DNA of 64,000 nt from UBA1724 sp963621575 (GCA_963621575.1 CAVFEH010000005.1:1-64000); one strand, 5' to 3'. Counted from the stretch's first letter, positions 42,445 through 51,875 are shown. Numbers and translations: made by a program. The notes: a model not told the origin generated them from the sequence alone.

Positions 42445-43871
42445 TTTCGGAATCCCTGTCAGGAAAGACCGTCCTGGTGCTGGGGGCCGGGAAGAGCGGC
42501 CGCGCCGCCGCGCGTCTGGCCGCCTGCCGTTGCGCCCAAGTGATTCTGGTGGACGGCGCCGGGGCGGATGGCGATCCCGCCGACAGCGCGTCGTTGTCGG
42601 AGGCGGGCGTCTCCCTGCGCTGGGGATGCCGTGACTGCCTCTGGACGGGTGGTGAAAAGATCGACCTGGTGGTGGTCTCCCCCGGCATTTCTCCGGGGAG
42701 CGCCCTCCACCGCATGGGCGAATCCACCGGCGCGCCTCTTGTGGGGGAGCTGGAGTTCGGCGCGTCCTTCCTGGCATGCCCCATCCTGGCGGTCACCGGC
42801 ACCAACGGCAAGACCACCACCACCGAGCTTCTGACGGCCTGTCTAAAAGGCGCGGGATTCTCCGCAATGGCCGCAGGAAACATCGGCGTGCCACTCTCGC
42901 AGGTGGCCCTGGAGCAGCCGGCCCTGGATTATCTGGTGGCCGAGGTCAGCAGCTTCCAGCTGGAACACGCCACGGGTCTCCATCCCGCCTGCGCACTCCT
43001 CCTGAATGTGACCCCCGACCATCTGGATCGACACGGTTCCCTGGAAAACTACACGGCCCTGAAGGCCTCCCTCCTGGAACGGGTCCCCGCCTCCGGCGTC
43101 GCCGTCTATCACGCCGCCCTGGAGGAACGGCTCCATTTGGCGGATGGCGTGCGCCGTGCGCGGCTTTGGCTCCGGGGCGAGGAGCCCACGGATCTCACCA
43201 GGCGGCCTGTTGCGGAGGATTGGCGGGTCTGCGCGGAGGGTGTCCGCCACCTGACATCTTCCGGCGAGGAGCTGGTGTTCTCCCGGGCGGGACTGCGGAT
43301 GCTGGGGAGCCACAACCTGGCCAACGCCATGGCGGTGGTCGCGTTGCTCTCCGCCCTGGGAATCCCCCTGGAGAAATACCGTCTGGACCTCTCCAACTTC
43401 CAGTGCGGCCCCCACCGCGTCCAGCTGGTGCGCGAACGCGGGGGAGTGCTTTTCGTGGATGATTCCAAGGCCACCGATGTGGACGCCATGGTCCAGGCGC
43501 TTCGCACCTTGGGCCCCATGGCCGGGAAGGGCATCCATCTGATCGCCGGCGGCCTGGCCAAGGGATGCTCCCTGGCGGAAGCCGAATCGGAAATCAGAAT
43601 GTATGTTAAGAACGCTTTCCTCATAGGAGAAAGTGGCCCTCTCCTGGCGGAGTCCTGGGGGAATTGGACGACCTGCCATGTCTGCGCCTCTCTGGAGGAG
43701 GCCGTTGTTTCCGCCGCCCGCGAAGCCGTCCCCCGCGAGGTGGTCCTCCTGTCGCCCGGGTGCGCCAGCATGGATATGTTCCGCTCCTATGCGGAACGCG
43801 GCGAGAAGTTCGCCGCCGCCGTGGACGCCCTCGGTCCTTGTGCATGCGCGTGCGGGGAAGACGGCAGCTGA
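42441..43871 (+). CDS. murD: UDP-N-acetylmuramoylalanine-D-glutamate ligase MurD
   Basis: A 476-aa Mur ligase that adds D-glutamate to UDP-MurNAc-L-Ala in the cytoplasm. The start at 42441 (MISESLSGKTVLVLGAGKSG) matches the Rossmann-like first domain. The ATP loop is GTNGKTTTTE (120-129), followed by AEVSSFQLEH, NVTPDHLDRHG and, in the C-terminal domain, VDDSKATDVDAM and GGLAKG. All the motifs expected for MurD are present. It overlaps hpt by 4 bases. No other mur or fts gene is next to it, so it is outside the usual dcw cluster. Confidence 0.97.
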   Translation: MISESLSGKTVLVLGAGKSGRAAARLAACRCAQVILVDGAGADGDPADSASLSEAGVSLRWGCRDCLWTGGEKIDLVVVSPGISPGSALHRMGESTGAPLVGELEFGASFLACPILAVTGTNGKTTTTELLTACLKGAGFSAMAAGNIGVPLSQVALEQPALDYLVAEVSSFQLEHATGLHPACALLLNVTPDHLDRHGSLENYTALKASLLERVPASGVAVYHAALEERLHLADGVRRARLWLRGEEPTDLTRRPVAEDWRVCAEGVRHLTSSGEELVFSRAGLRMLGSHNLANAMAVVALLSALGIPLEKYRLDLSNFQCGPHRVQLVRERGGVLFVDDSKATDVDAMVQALRTLGPMAGKGIHLIAGGLAKGCSLAEAESEIRMYVKNAFLIGESGPLLAESWGNWTTCHVCASLEEAVVSAAREAVPREVVLLSPGCASMDMFRSYAERGEKFAAAVDALGPCACACGEDGS

Positions 43872-43946
43872 AAAACCGCACGTTTTTTTCGCCTTTCAGA
43901 ACGCTCTTTTCCCATACCCTCACTTCCACAATATCACAGGAACCGG

Positions 43947-45029
43947 ATGATGAAAATGAACCTCCTCTCCTCCTGCGGAACGATCGCCCTGGCCGCCGCC
44001 GTGGCCTTTGGCGCCGCTGGATGCCGCACCGCCACCCCCAGGACCGAGAACTACACCGGTCTGCTCAGCGGACGCTCCGTGATCCCCCCCGCCTATGCCG
44101 AGATCAAGCCCATCCCCGCTTCCACCGCCCCTGACGCCCAGGAGACCCGGATTTTCGAGGGCATCGGCGAGGAGAATGCCTTCGTTGTGCCCGGCCCCGA
44201 GCTGACCGAGCAGCCCGAGCCCCAGGAGATCGAGGCCCCCCGGGGACCCGAGGCCCCCGAGAGCCCCGCCGCCACTGGAAACAAGGGCTGGACCCTGCCC
44301 GCCGTGCCCACCCCCGCCGCCACCGAGGCTGGCGAGGTCTATGTGGTCCGCGGAGGCGACAGCCTCTCCCGCATTGCCGCCGCCCATGGCGTGAAGACCT
44401 CCGATCTCCTGGCAGCCAACCCACAGGTCAAGAGCGCCGACAAGATCTTCGTTGGCCAGAAGCTGAATCTGCCCGCCGGTGCCGTCTCCACCAGCCCCGT
44501 CAAGAAGGATGACTCCAAGACCGCCCCCGCCAAGGCCGGCAAGAAGGCCTCCGCCGCCTCCACCCAGCGCGAAAGCATCCCCGCTGACGGAAAGTACACC
44601 GTGAAGTCCGGCGACTCCCTCTGGGTCGTGGGACATCGCTATGGCGTGAAGACCGATGACATCCGCCGCTGGAACGATCTGACCACCGACACCCTCCAGG
44701 TGGGACAGGTCCTCAGCTTGACCGGCGCCGCCGCGCCGGCGCCCGCTGCGCCGGCTCCCGTTGCGCCCGCCGCCCCGGCCACGGCCCCCGTGGTTGCCGC
44801 CCCCGCCGCCGAGCCTCTTCCGCCCGTGGACGCCCCCGTCGTGGACGAGGCGCCCGCGCCTGCGCCTGCCCCTTATCTGGAACACGCCGTTGGCATGGGC
44901 GAGACCCTGGAGAGCATCGCCTCCATTTATGAGACCACCGTGGAAGCCATCCGGCAGGCCAATCCCCAGGTGAAGTCCAACGCCGACCTGAAGGACGGCT
45001 CCGTCCTCCAGATTCCCAGCGCCTTCTAA
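43947..45029 (+). CDS. LysM-repeat lipoprotein
   Basis: A 360-aa protein with a signal peptide and Cys-26 (GAAGC) as probable lipidation site. Three LysM domains are seen at about 131-175 (YVVRGGDSLSRIAAAHGV), 214-255 (YTVKSGDSLWVVGHRYGV) and 313-357 (HAVGMGETLESIASIYET), joined by Pro/Ala- and Lys-rich linkers. LysM binds N-acetylglucosamine in peptidoglycan. There is no peptidase, amidase or other catalytic domain, so it is likely a structural or accessory wall-binding lipoprotein; nearby murD and pal fit envelope function. The linkers are low-complexity, with Pro/Ala codons that are strongly GC-biased. Confidence 0.88.
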   Translation: MMKMNLLSSCGTIALAAAVAFGAAGCRTATPRTENYTGLLSGRSVIPPAYAEIKPIPASTAPDAQETRIFEGIGEENAFVVPGPELTEQPEPQEIEAPRGPEAPESPAATGNKGWTLPAVPTPAATEAGEVYVVRGGDSLSRIAAAHGVKTSDLLAANPQVKSADKIFVGQKLNLPAGAVSTSPVKKDDSKTAPAKAGKKASAASTQRESIPADGKYTVKSGDSLWVVGHRYGVKTDDIRRWNDLTTDTLQVGQVLSLTGAAAPAPAAPAPVAPAAPATAPVVAAPAAEPLPPVDAPVVDEAPAPAPAPYLEHAVGMGETLESIASIYETTVEAIRQANPQVKSNADLKDGSVLQIPSAF

Positions 45030-45244
45030 CATCGGAACCGCCTCCCTTCCTTGCAGCCTGTTTTCCCGGGAAAACGCCTCCCGGAAGGGCGGTCCAGGCA
45101 AGGGGGGGTATAGTACGCCACGCTGGCTTGACGGTGGCCCCCGCAAGGGGGACGCGCCATTTTCCCCCCGAACAAAATCCCTCCCTCCCCTCCAAGGCAT
45201 CTCCGTTGCGGAGGGGGCAAAACAAAGTCCAAGGAACCACAGCG
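45030..45244 (+). other. Structured intergenic region and fba leader
   Basis: This 215-base gap has an outer stem ACCGCC..CCTTCC / GGAAGGGCGGT (45037-45050 with 45083-45093) around the perfect 16-bp palindrome GTTTTCCCGGGAAAAC (45060-45075). TATAGT (45109-45114) is a good -10 box, but no -35 is seen. Two more hairpins follow in the likely leader: CCCCC-GCAA-GGGGG (45138-45151) and CCCCTCC / GGAGGGG (near 45190 and 45216). AAGGA then precedes the fba ATG. Confidence 0.45.
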
Positions 45245-46195
45245 ATGATTGTCACCACGAAGGAACTCTTCAAGCAGGCCTACGGCAAGTACGCCATCGG
45301 CGCCTACAACATCAACAATCTGGAGCAGTGCATGGGCCTCTTCCGCGGCAACATCGCGAGCAAGGCTCCCTTCATCATCCAGATCTCCAAGGGTGCGCGC
45401 AGCTACACCAACAAGCTGATGCTCGAGGGCATCATCCGCGCAGCCGACCAGGTCTTCCCGGAGGCCATCTTCGCGGTGCATCTGGACCACGGCGATGAGG
45501 CCACCTGCATGGACTGCATCGACTCCGGCTTCTACAGCTCCGTCATGATCGACGCCTCCAGCAAGCCCTTCGAGGAGAATGTGGCCATCACCAAGCGCGT
45601 CGTCGACGCCGCCCACGCCAAGGGGCTGGTTGTCGAGGCCGAGCTCGGGCAGCTTGGAGGTGTCGAGGAGCACGTGAAGGTCTCCGAGAGCGACGCCAAG
45701 CTCACTGATCCCGACCAGGCCAAGGAGTTCGTCGAGCGCACTGGCGTGGACAGCCTGGCCTGCGCCATCGGCACCAGCCACGGCGCCTTCAAGTTCTCCG
45801 GCAACCAGGGACTCCACTTCGACGTTCTGGCCGAGATCCAGAAGCGCCTCCCCAACTTCCCCCTGGTCATGCACGGCTCCAGCTCCGTGCCCCAGGACGA
45901 GGTGCGCCGCATCAACATCGCCGGCGGCAAGCTCGCCGGCGCCAAGGGCGTTGACGCCGACCAGTTCCTGCCCGCGGCCAAGCTTGGCGTGACCAAGATC
46001 AATATCGACACCGACGGCCGTCTGGTGTGGTGCCGCGTCCACCGCGAGCACTTCATCCTCCAGCCCGAGGACTTCGATCTGCGCCCCGCCGGCAAGGAAT
46101 TCATGGCCGCCTACGCCGAGTTCATCGCCGCCAAGAACGTGAAGCTGGGTTCGGCCGGACAGCTGGATGTCGTCCGCGCCGCCCTGAAGGGCTAA
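45245..46195 (+). CDS. fba: Class II fructose-bisphosphate aldolase
   Basis: A 316-aa zinc-dependent aldolase that splits fructose-1,6-bisphosphate in glycolysis, or works in the reverse direction for gluconeogenesis. The metal and catalytic motifs are VHLDHGDE (catalytic Asp and Zn His), EAELGQLGG, GTSHGAFKF and VMHGSSSVP, then KINIDTDGR for the phosphate site. The start at 45245 (MIVTTKELF) follows AAGGA; frames upstream are leader. The length and VTTKELFKQAYG head fit the class II family; a tagatose-type ketose-bisphosphate specificity cannot be excluded. It is monocistronic with its own terminator. Confidence 0.94.
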   Translation: MIVTTKELFKQAYGKYAIGAYNINNLEQCMGLFRGNIASKAPFIIQISKGARSYTNKLMLEGIIRAADQVFPEAIFAVHLDHGDEATCMDCIDSGFYSSVMIDASSKPFEENVAITKRVVDAAHAKGLVVEAELGQLGGVEEHVKVSESDAKLTDPDQAKEFVERTGVDSLACAIGTSHGAFKFSGNQGLHFDVLAEIQKRLPNFPLVMHGSSSVPQDEVRRINIAGGKLAGAKGVDADQFLPAAKLGVTKINIDTDGRLVWCRVHREHFILQPEDFDLRPAGKEFMAAYAEFIAAKNVKLGSAGQLDVVRAALKG

Positions 46196-46245
46196 GGCTC
46201 CTGGCGGGAGGACGTGCCCATGCATTCCTCCCGCTTTCACGCAAG

Positions 46246-46290
46246 AATCCGCGCCTTCCCGGTTTTCTCCGGGCGGCGCGGATTTCTCGT
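46246..46290 (+). terminator. Rho-independent terminator of fba
   Basis: AATCCGCGCC (46246-46255) pairs with 46275-46284, with an inner CCCGG/CCGGG stem, followed by TCTCGTTTCC. It lies 50 bases past the fba stop. Confidence 0.75.
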
Positions 46291-46377
46291 TTCCTGGCAG
46301 GACGGACAATTCCGTCGCTCCCGCAGTATGGAATCCCGGTGCGCGTGTGCACGAAGATGACAGGAGGACAGGAATCC

Positions 46378-47013
46378 ATGGAAGACAGTTTTTTCCCCGA
46401 ATGGATGCCCCGGGAGAATCCCTACCACCTGGTGGCCCTGGACATTGGCAATACGCTGATCCAGCAGTATGCCCCTGGACTCTATCGTACGCTGGGGCTT
46501 CCCGATGACGGCGGCGGCGTGGATTTGGGACTGGAGCCCTTCTGCCCCGCATTCCGGAGCTTCCTGGAGGGACGCATCTCCCAGGAGGAATATTTGGAGG
46601 ACTTCTGCCGCCGCTTTCCCGGCCGCTGGACGAAGGAACAAATCCGCCTGGCACATGAGGAATATCTCCGCCCCGCACTTCCCGGCATGCCGGAGCTGAT
46701 CCATAAAATGGCCGAGACAGGTACCCGTTTCGTCTTTTTCACCGACATCAACACCATCCATTTCCCACGTTTCCGGCAGTTGACGAAGGGGATCTTCGAT
46801 TTCATCCAGGACGCCGTCCGCAGCGACGAGGTCCATGCGCTGAAGCCCTCGCCAGAGATGTTCCGGACCTTCGAGGAGCGCTATGGAAGGCCGGACCTTT
46901 ATTTGGATGATCGATGGGATCTCATCCAGGGCGCCCGGCAGCATGGCTGGAGGGCGGAGCAGGCGGGGGATGCCCGGCGTTTGAAGGCGGTGCTCTTCCC
47001 CGGAGGGAAATAG
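46378..47013 (+). CDS. HAD-family hydrolase (YihX-like)
   Basis: A 211-aa haloacid dehalogenase-like phosphatase. The ATG at 46378 follows a strong AGGAGG by 10 bases. Motif I is ALDIGNTLI with the nucleophile Asp-22; the second Asp of the usual DxDxT is Gly, as in YihX-type enzymes that have DLGNV. Motif II is FFTDIN, motif III is in HALKPSPEMF, and motif IV is LYLDDRWDLIQGARQHGW. The alpha-helical cap lies at about 30-100. YihX-like members dephosphorylate sugar phosphates such as alpha-glucose-1-phosphate; the substrate here is unknown. A position after fba agrees with sugar-phosphate metabolism but proves nothing. Confidence 0.85.
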   Translation: MEDSFFPEWMPRENPYHLVALDIGNTLIQQYAPGLYRTLGLPDDGGGVDLGLEPFCPAFRSFLEGRISQEEYLEDFCRRFPGRWTKEQIRLAHEEYLRPALPGMPELIHKMAETGTRFVFFTDINTIHFPRFRQLTKGIFDFIQDAVRSDEVHALKPSPEMFRTFEERYGRPDLYLDDRWDLIQGARQHGWRAEQAGDARRLKAVLFPGGK

Positions 47014-47060
47014 CCTGCGAATGCAAGGGTCGTCCTGGACACAGGGTGGAGGCCCTTTTT

Positions 47061-47987
47061 CTATTTTTCGTTCTTTCCCTTGCGGGCCATGAGGGCCATG
47101 CCGCCCATGACGCAGGCCAGCGCCGCCAGGAAGAGCCAATTCAGCTTTTCGCCGGTGAGCAGGAGGCTGCTGAGGATGGCGATGGAGGCGGAGAGATATC
47201 CCAGGCTTCCGAGACGCCCCGGAGAGACCCGCTGCAATGCGGCGTACCAGCAGGCGATGGCGATTCCGCCGCCCACGGCGCCCAGATAGAGTGCGTTGAG
47301 GAGGTATTCCGGGGTGAACTGCCAGAGGATCCGTCCGCCGTTGCACGCCAGCGTGATGGGGAGCATGAGGACGGCTGCCGTGGCGAAAAACAGGAAGCTG
47401 CTCAAGACGCCGCCGTATTTGTTGGAGAAGCGGTCGCCCAGGACGGTGAAGGCGGCCCAGCAACAGCCACTGCCGAAGGCAAGGAGATCGCCCACCCACA
47501 GGGAGGCGTCTGCCGCCAGGAAACGGTCGTGCCCCTCCGCCAGGAAGAAGAAGACCATCCCCGCAAGCCCCAGAAGGATGCCGGAGAACTTTCGGGTCGT
47601 CAGGATATCCCGGCCCAGCATCCACGCCAGGATCAGCGTGGTGGCGGGGGAGGTGTTCGCCATGAGAGAGCTCCGCGCCGCCGTAGTGTATTTTGTGGAC
47701 CAGAAGACAAGAAGTCCCTCGCCCAGAATGCCGATGAGGGACAGGAATGCCATCTCCCGGAAGTCGTATTTCAGCATCTTCCTCGCGTTCTCACGGATTT
47801 CGCGCTTCAGCAGAATTGGCGAGAGCGCCAAAGTCGCCAACAGAAAGCGCAGGAGGGAATACGACAGCGGATCCACCGCGTCCCCGCCAGGTCCCGCCAG
47901 GAGCCTGCCAACAGGATAGAAACTCCCCCAAATGCAGGTGGCCGCCAGCCCCAGGAGCCAGCCGGAGAATGTACGGGAAGAAGACAT
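47061..47987 (-). CDS. EamA/DMT family permease
   Basis: A 308-aa drug/metabolite transporter with ten helices arranged as two five-helix repeats. Each repeat has the EamA pattern (repeat 1 from GWLLGLAATCIWGSFYPVGRLL, repeat 2 from VGDLLAFGSGCCWAAFTVLGDRF), and GAVGGGIAIACWYAALQRVSPG precedes the last helices. Such proteins export amino acids or metabolites; no substrate can be named. It is downstream of hydA on the same strand, but a strong hairpin at 48098-48133 lies between, so it is likely separate from the hydrogenase operon. Confidence 0.9.
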   Translation of the reverse strand: MSSSRTFSGWLLGLAATCIWGSFYPVGRLLAGPGGDAVDPLSYSLLRFLLATLALSPILLKREIRENARKMLKYDFREMAFLSLIGILGEGLLVFWSTKYTTAARSSLMANTSPATTLILAWMLGRDILTTRKFSGILLGLAGMVFFFLAEGHDRFLAADASLWVGDLLAFGSGCCWAAFTVLGDRFSNKYGGVLSSFLFFATAAVLMLPITLACNGGRILWQFTPEYLLNALYLGAVGGGIAIACWYAALQRVSPGRLGSLGYLSASIAILSSLLLTGEKLNWLFLAALACVMGGMALMARKGKNEK

Positions 47988-48097
47988 TTGGGAAAAGGGG
48001 GGGGCTGGCGGGACGCGGGACAGTTGCGCAGCGGCTGCATTTCCGTTTTCCCGCGGCCTGCCCGTCTTTTGTCGATGACGCCCTTGCGCCTGAAAAG

Positions 48098-48133
48098 GAA
48101 ACGCCCTGCGGCGAGCATGCCGCGGGGCGTTTC
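48098..48133 (-). terminator. Terminator of the hydCBA operon
   Basis: A 15-bp stem (48098-48112 with 48119-48133; one G-T pair) with a 6-base loop. On the minus strand it is followed by CTTTTC. It is 28 bases past the hydA stop. Confidence 0.75.
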
Positions 48134-48161
48134 GCGTCTCACCTATTGCCGGTGTGGATTT

Positions 48162-49916
48162 CTACTTCTGGCGATACTGGGTATGGAGGAGGTGGTGTGC
48201 CTTCTCGGAGCCAGGCTCGCCCAGGTATTCCTTGTAGAGGGTCTTGATGTCGGGGTTCTCGTGGGACATGCGCAGGGGCTTGTTGGCGTCTTCGGCGTAA
48301 AGTCCCGCCATGCGCTTCTCGAGGAGAGAACGGTCGCCGTGGAGGTAGGGCTGTCCGCCGCCGTTGATGCAGCCGCCGGGGCAGGCCATGATTTCGATGG
48401 CCTGGAAACGTCCGGGCTCCTTGCGGACCATCTCCAGTACCTTGCGGGCATTGCCCAGTCCGGAGCAAACCGCGGCATTCACCTTCACGCCGGGCGCAAT
48501 CTCCACGGTGGCTTCCTTGATGCCGTCCAGGCCACGGACGGCGCGGAAGTTCACGGCATCCCCCTTCAGGTCCTCGCCAGTCAGCATGTTGTGGACCGTG
48601 CGCAGGGCGGCCTCCAGGACGCCGCCGGTGACGCCGAAGATGTCGGCGGCGCCGGTGGACTGCCCCAGGGGGTTGTCGAACTTCTCGTCAGCCATGTTGG
48701 CCAGGTTGACGCCGGCCTCACGGAACATGCGGCAGAGCTCGCGGGTCGTCAGAACGTAGTCCACGTCGCGGACGCCGTTGGGGGCGAACTCGGGGCGTGC
48801 GGCCTCGTACTTCTTGGCCTGGCAGGGCATGATGGAGACCACGATGAGGTCCTTGGGCGTGATTCCCAGCTTCTCGGCGTAGTAGCTCTTGGCGATGGCG
48901 CCGAACATCTGCTGGGGGGACTTGCAGGAGGAGGGGATGTGGAGCAGATCGGGGAAGTTGTGCTCGATGAAGTTGATCCATCCGGGGCAGCAGCTCGTGA
49001 GGATCGGCAGGTTCTTGCCGGCCTTGACGCGCTCCACCAGCTCGTGGGCCTCCTCCATGATGGTGAGGTCAGCGCTGAAGTCGGTGTCGAAGACCTTGTC
49101 GAAGCCCAGGGCGCGCAGGCCTGCAACCAGCTTGCCGGTCACGGGCACGCCGGGCTCGAAGCCGAACTCCTGCCCCACGGCCACGCGGACGGCGGGGGCG
49201 GTCTGCACAACCACGGTCTTGCCGGGGTCGTTGATGGCCTTCCAGACCTTCTTCACATAGCTGACGCCGGTGATGGCGCCCACGGGGCACACATTCACGC
49301 ACTGTCCGCAGAAGGTGCAGGAGGTGTCCGCCAGGGGGATCATGGAAGCGGTGCCGACCTTCGCCCCGAAGCCACGGCCGTAGCCGGTGAGGGTTCCCAC
49401 GGTCTGGACCTTGTTGCAGACGGTCTCGCAACGGCGGCACATGACGCACTTGGAGAGGTCGCGCATGATGGCCTCGCTGGAGTCATCCACTTCGAAGTGG
49501 TTGACGGCGCCCTTGAACTCGATGTCGCGGATGCCGAACTCGGCGGCCAGCTTCTGCAGTTCGCAGTCCTGGTTCTTGGCGCAGGTGAGGCAGTCCTGGG
49601 GGTGGTCGGAAAGCATGAGCTCCAGGACGGTGCGTCGGGCGTTGAGGGCCCGCTGGGAGTTGGTCCACACCTCCACACGGTCATTGGTGATGGGGGTGGC
49701 GCAGGCGGGCACCAGGATGGGGCGGGGACGGATGCCGGTGGCCTCCACCAGGCAGATGCGGCAGCTGGCGGGCTTGTTGGGCACGCCGCAGCCCACGTCC
49801 TTGCAGTAGCACAGGGTGGGGATGTTGATGTTCAGCTTCTGGGCGGCTTCCAGGATCGTGGAGCCGGAAGGGACCGTGACTTTAGTCCCGTTAATGGTAA
49901 CAGTGACGTCGCTCAT
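48162..49916 (-). CDS. hydA: [FeFe]-hydrogenase catalytic subunit HydA (trimeric, NAD-linked)
   Basis: A 584-aa H-cluster subunit. From the N-terminus it has a [2Fe-2S] ferredoxin domain (C36, C43, C52, C55 and C72 region), a His/Cys-type [4Fe-4S] segment (HPQDCLTCAKNQDC, 105-118), two [4Fe-4S] ferredoxin motifs (CVMCRRCETVC, 157-167; CTFCGQCVNVC, 200-210), and the H domain with TSCCPGW (307-313), MPCQAKKYE (363-371) and MACPGGCINGGGQP (510-523). All H-cluster ligands are present. It makes or oxidises H2 in the cytoplasm. With HydB and HydC it forms the NADH/ferredoxin bifurcating type. The maturation genes hydE, hydF and hydG are not in the window. Confidence 0.97.
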   Translation of the reverse strand: MSDVTVTINGTKVTVPSGSTILEAAQKLNINIPTLCYCKDVGCGVPNKPASCRICLVEATGIRPRPILVPACATPITNDRVEVWTNSQRALNARRTVLELMLSDHPQDCLTCAKNQDCELQKLAAEFGIRDIEFKGAVNHFEVDDSSEAIMRDLSKCVMCRRCETVCNKVQTVGTLTGYGRGFGAKVGTASMIPLADTSCTFCGQCVNVCPVGAITGVSYVKKVWKAINDPGKTVVVQTAPAVRVAVGQEFGFEPGVPVTGKLVAGLRALGFDKVFDTDFSADLTIMEEAHELVERVKAGKNLPILTSCCPGWINFIEHNFPDLLHIPSSCKSPQQMFGAIAKSYYAEKLGITPKDLIVVSIMPCQAKKYEAARPEFAPNGVRDVDYVLTTRELCRMFREAGVNLANMADEKFDNPLGQSTGAADIFGVTGGVLEAALRTVHNMLTGEDLKGDAVNFRAVRGLDGIKEATVEIAPGVKVNAAVCSGLGNARKVLEMVRKEPGRFQAIEIMACPGGCINGGGQPYLHGDRSLLEKRMAGLYAEDANKPLRMSHENPDIKTLYKEYLGEPGSEKAHHLLHTQYRQK

Positions 49917-49932
49917 TGGGTGTTTCCCTCCC

Positions 49933-51864
49933 TTACTCCTTGACGATGGCTTTCTTGGGGCATCCGTCGATGCACGCCCCGCACTTGATGCACTTCGCGG
50001 GATCGATGTAGTGCTTCTGCTTGAGTTCGCCGGTGATGGCGCCCACGGGGCAGTTTCGCTTGCACTTTGTGCATCCGATGCAGCCGTCGGTGATGTTCAG
50101 GGTGTAGAGCTTCTGGCAGGTTCCGGCGGGGCACTTCTTGTCGCGCACGTGGGCCAGATACTCGTCCTTGAAGTACCGGAGGGTGCTGAGGATGGGGTTG
50201 GGGGCGGTCTGGCCCAGTCCGCACAGTGCGGTGTCGCGGATGGTGTTGGCCAGCTTCTCCAGTTCCACCAGGTCTTCCTCGGTGCCATTTCCGTCGCAGA
50301 TCTTCTCGAGCATTTCGAGCATGCGGCGGGTTCCGATGCGGCAGGGGGTGCACTTGCCGCAGGACTCGTCCTTGGTGAAGCCCAGGTAGAACTTCGCCAT
50401 GGCGGGCATGCAGTCGCGGTCGGAGAGCACGATCATGCCGCCGGATCCCATCATGGAGCCGATCTTGGCCAGGTTGCCGTAGTCGATGGGGGTGTCCAGG
50501 TTCTCCTTGGTGATGCAGCCGCCGGAGGGGCCGCCGGTCTGCACGGCCTTGAATTCGCGGCCGCCGGAGATCCCGCCGCCCACGTCGTAGATGATCTCGC
50601 GCAGGGTGGTCCCCATGGGGACTTCCACAAGGCCCACGTTGTTGATCTGGCCGGCCAGGGCGAAGACCTTGGTGCCGGAGTTGCCGGAGACCGTCTTCTT
50701 CCAGTTCCCGTTCTCGTCCGTCTCAATCTGCCAGTTGCCGATCTTGGCGTACCAGGCGGCCCCCTTGAGCAGGATCACGGGGATGGAGGCGTAGGTCTCG
50801 ACGTTGTTGACGTTGGTGGAGCAGCCCCAGTAGCCGCCGCCGATGTTGGCGGGGAAGGGTGGCTTGGTGGTGGGCTCGCCGCGCATGCCCTCCATGGAGT
50901 GGATCAGCGCGGTCTCCTCGCCGCAGACGAAGGCGCCTGCGCCCAGCTTGATTTCGATGTCGAAGTCGAAGCCGGTGCCCAGGATGTTTTTTCCCAGAAG
51001 ACCCAGCTCGCGGGCCTCGTCAATGGCGGTCTGGAGGCGGTGCACCGCCAGGGGATACTCGGCGCGGATGTAGACCAGTCCGTGTCTGGCGCCGATGGCG
51101 TATCCGCCGATGGCCATGGCCTCGACGATGGAGTTGGGGTCGCCTTCCATGATGGAGCGGTCCATGAAGGCGCCGGGGTCGCCCTCGTCGGCGTTGCAGA
51201 CGATGTATTTCTCGTCCGCCTGGGTGCCGGCGGCGATCTTCCATTTCAGGCCGGTGGGGAAGCCCGCGCCGCCGCGGCCGCAGATGCCGGAGTTCAGGAC
51301 TTCCTGGATGACCTGGCCGCGGTCCATGTCCAGGAGGCACTTTGCCAGTGCCTGGTAACCCTGGTTGGCGACGTATTCGGTGATGTCCTCGGGGTTGATC
51401 AGTCCGCAGTTGCGCAGGGAGATGCGCTGCTGCTTGGCATAGAAGGACATCTTCGCGTAGTCGTGGATGCGCTCCTTGAGCATGGGCTCGATGAAGAGGA
51501 GCCGCTCGACCAGCTCGTGGGCGACCACGTGCTTCTCGACAATCTCCTTGGCGTCCTCGGGCGTGACCTGGACATAGAAGACATTGTCGGGCATGACCTT
51601 GACAATGGGGCCCTGGGCGCAGAAGCCGAAGCATCCGGTCTGGACGACCTTCACGTCGTCGGAGAGTCCGGCGCGCTCGATTTCGTCACGCAGGTTCTGC
51701 ATGAGCTCCTGGGAGTTGGAGGCGTGGCAGCCGGTGCCGCCGCAGCACAGCAGCTCCTTCTTGCGGAAGTGGATGTCGTGTTCGCTGGTGCAGCGCAGGG
51801 CCAGCTTGCCCTTGCAGGCTTCGTACAGCTTGAGGAGTTCTTCGCGGTTGGTGATCTTTTCCAT
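49933..51864 (-). CDS. hydB: NADH-dependent hydrogenase subunit HydB (NuoF-like)
   Basis: A 643-aa flavoprotein. A thioredoxin-like [2Fe-2S] domain (CCGGTGCHAS and TGCFGFCAQGP, about 40-87) is followed by the NuoF domain with the NADH/FMN-binding GRGGAGFPTGLKW and GAGAFVCGEETAL. An SLBB segment comes next, then a [4Fe-4S] site ESCGKCTPCRIGT, and a C-terminal two-cluster ferredoxin (CIGCTKCKRNC and CIKCGACIDGC). The extra N- and C-terminal Fe-S domains separate it from NuoF of complex I. It takes electrons from NADH and passes them to HydA. It is 16 bases before hydA and 11 bases after hydC. Confidence 0.97.
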   Translation of the reverse strand: MEKITNREELLKLYEACKGKLALRCTSEHDIHFRKKELLCCGGTGCHASNSQELMQNLRDEIERAGLSDDVKVVQTGCFGFCAQGPIVKVMPDNVFYVQVTPEDAKEIVEKHVVAHELVERLLFIEPMLKERIHDYAKMSFYAKQQRISLRNCGLINPEDITEYVANQGYQALAKCLLDMDRGQVIQEVLNSGICGRGGAGFPTGLKWKIAAGTQADEKYIVCNADEGDPGAFMDRSIMEGDPNSIVEAMAIGGYAIGARHGLVYIRAEYPLAVHRLQTAIDEARELGLLGKNILGTGFDFDIEIKLGAGAFVCGEETALIHSMEGMRGEPTTKPPFPANIGGGYWGCSTNVNNVETYASIPVILLKGAAWYAKIGNWQIETDENGNWKKTVSGNSGTKVFALAGQINNVGLVEVPMGTTLREIIYDVGGGISGGREFKAVQTGGPSGGCITKENLDTPIDYGNLAKIGSMMGSGGMIVLSDRDCMPAMAKFYLGFTKDESCGKCTPCRIGTRRMLEMLEKICDGNGTEEDLVELEKLANTIRDTALCGLGQTAPNPILSTLRYFKDEYLAHVRDKKCPAGTCQKLYTLNITDGCIGCTKCKRNCPVGAITGELKQKHYIDPAKCIKCGACIDGCPKKAIVKE

Positions 51865-51875
51865 AGTCGTGCGTC

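Noticed and set aside
46914..49943. 1009-codon plus-strand frame opposite hydA
   Set aside because: Antisense shadow; hydA on the other strand has every H-cluster motif.
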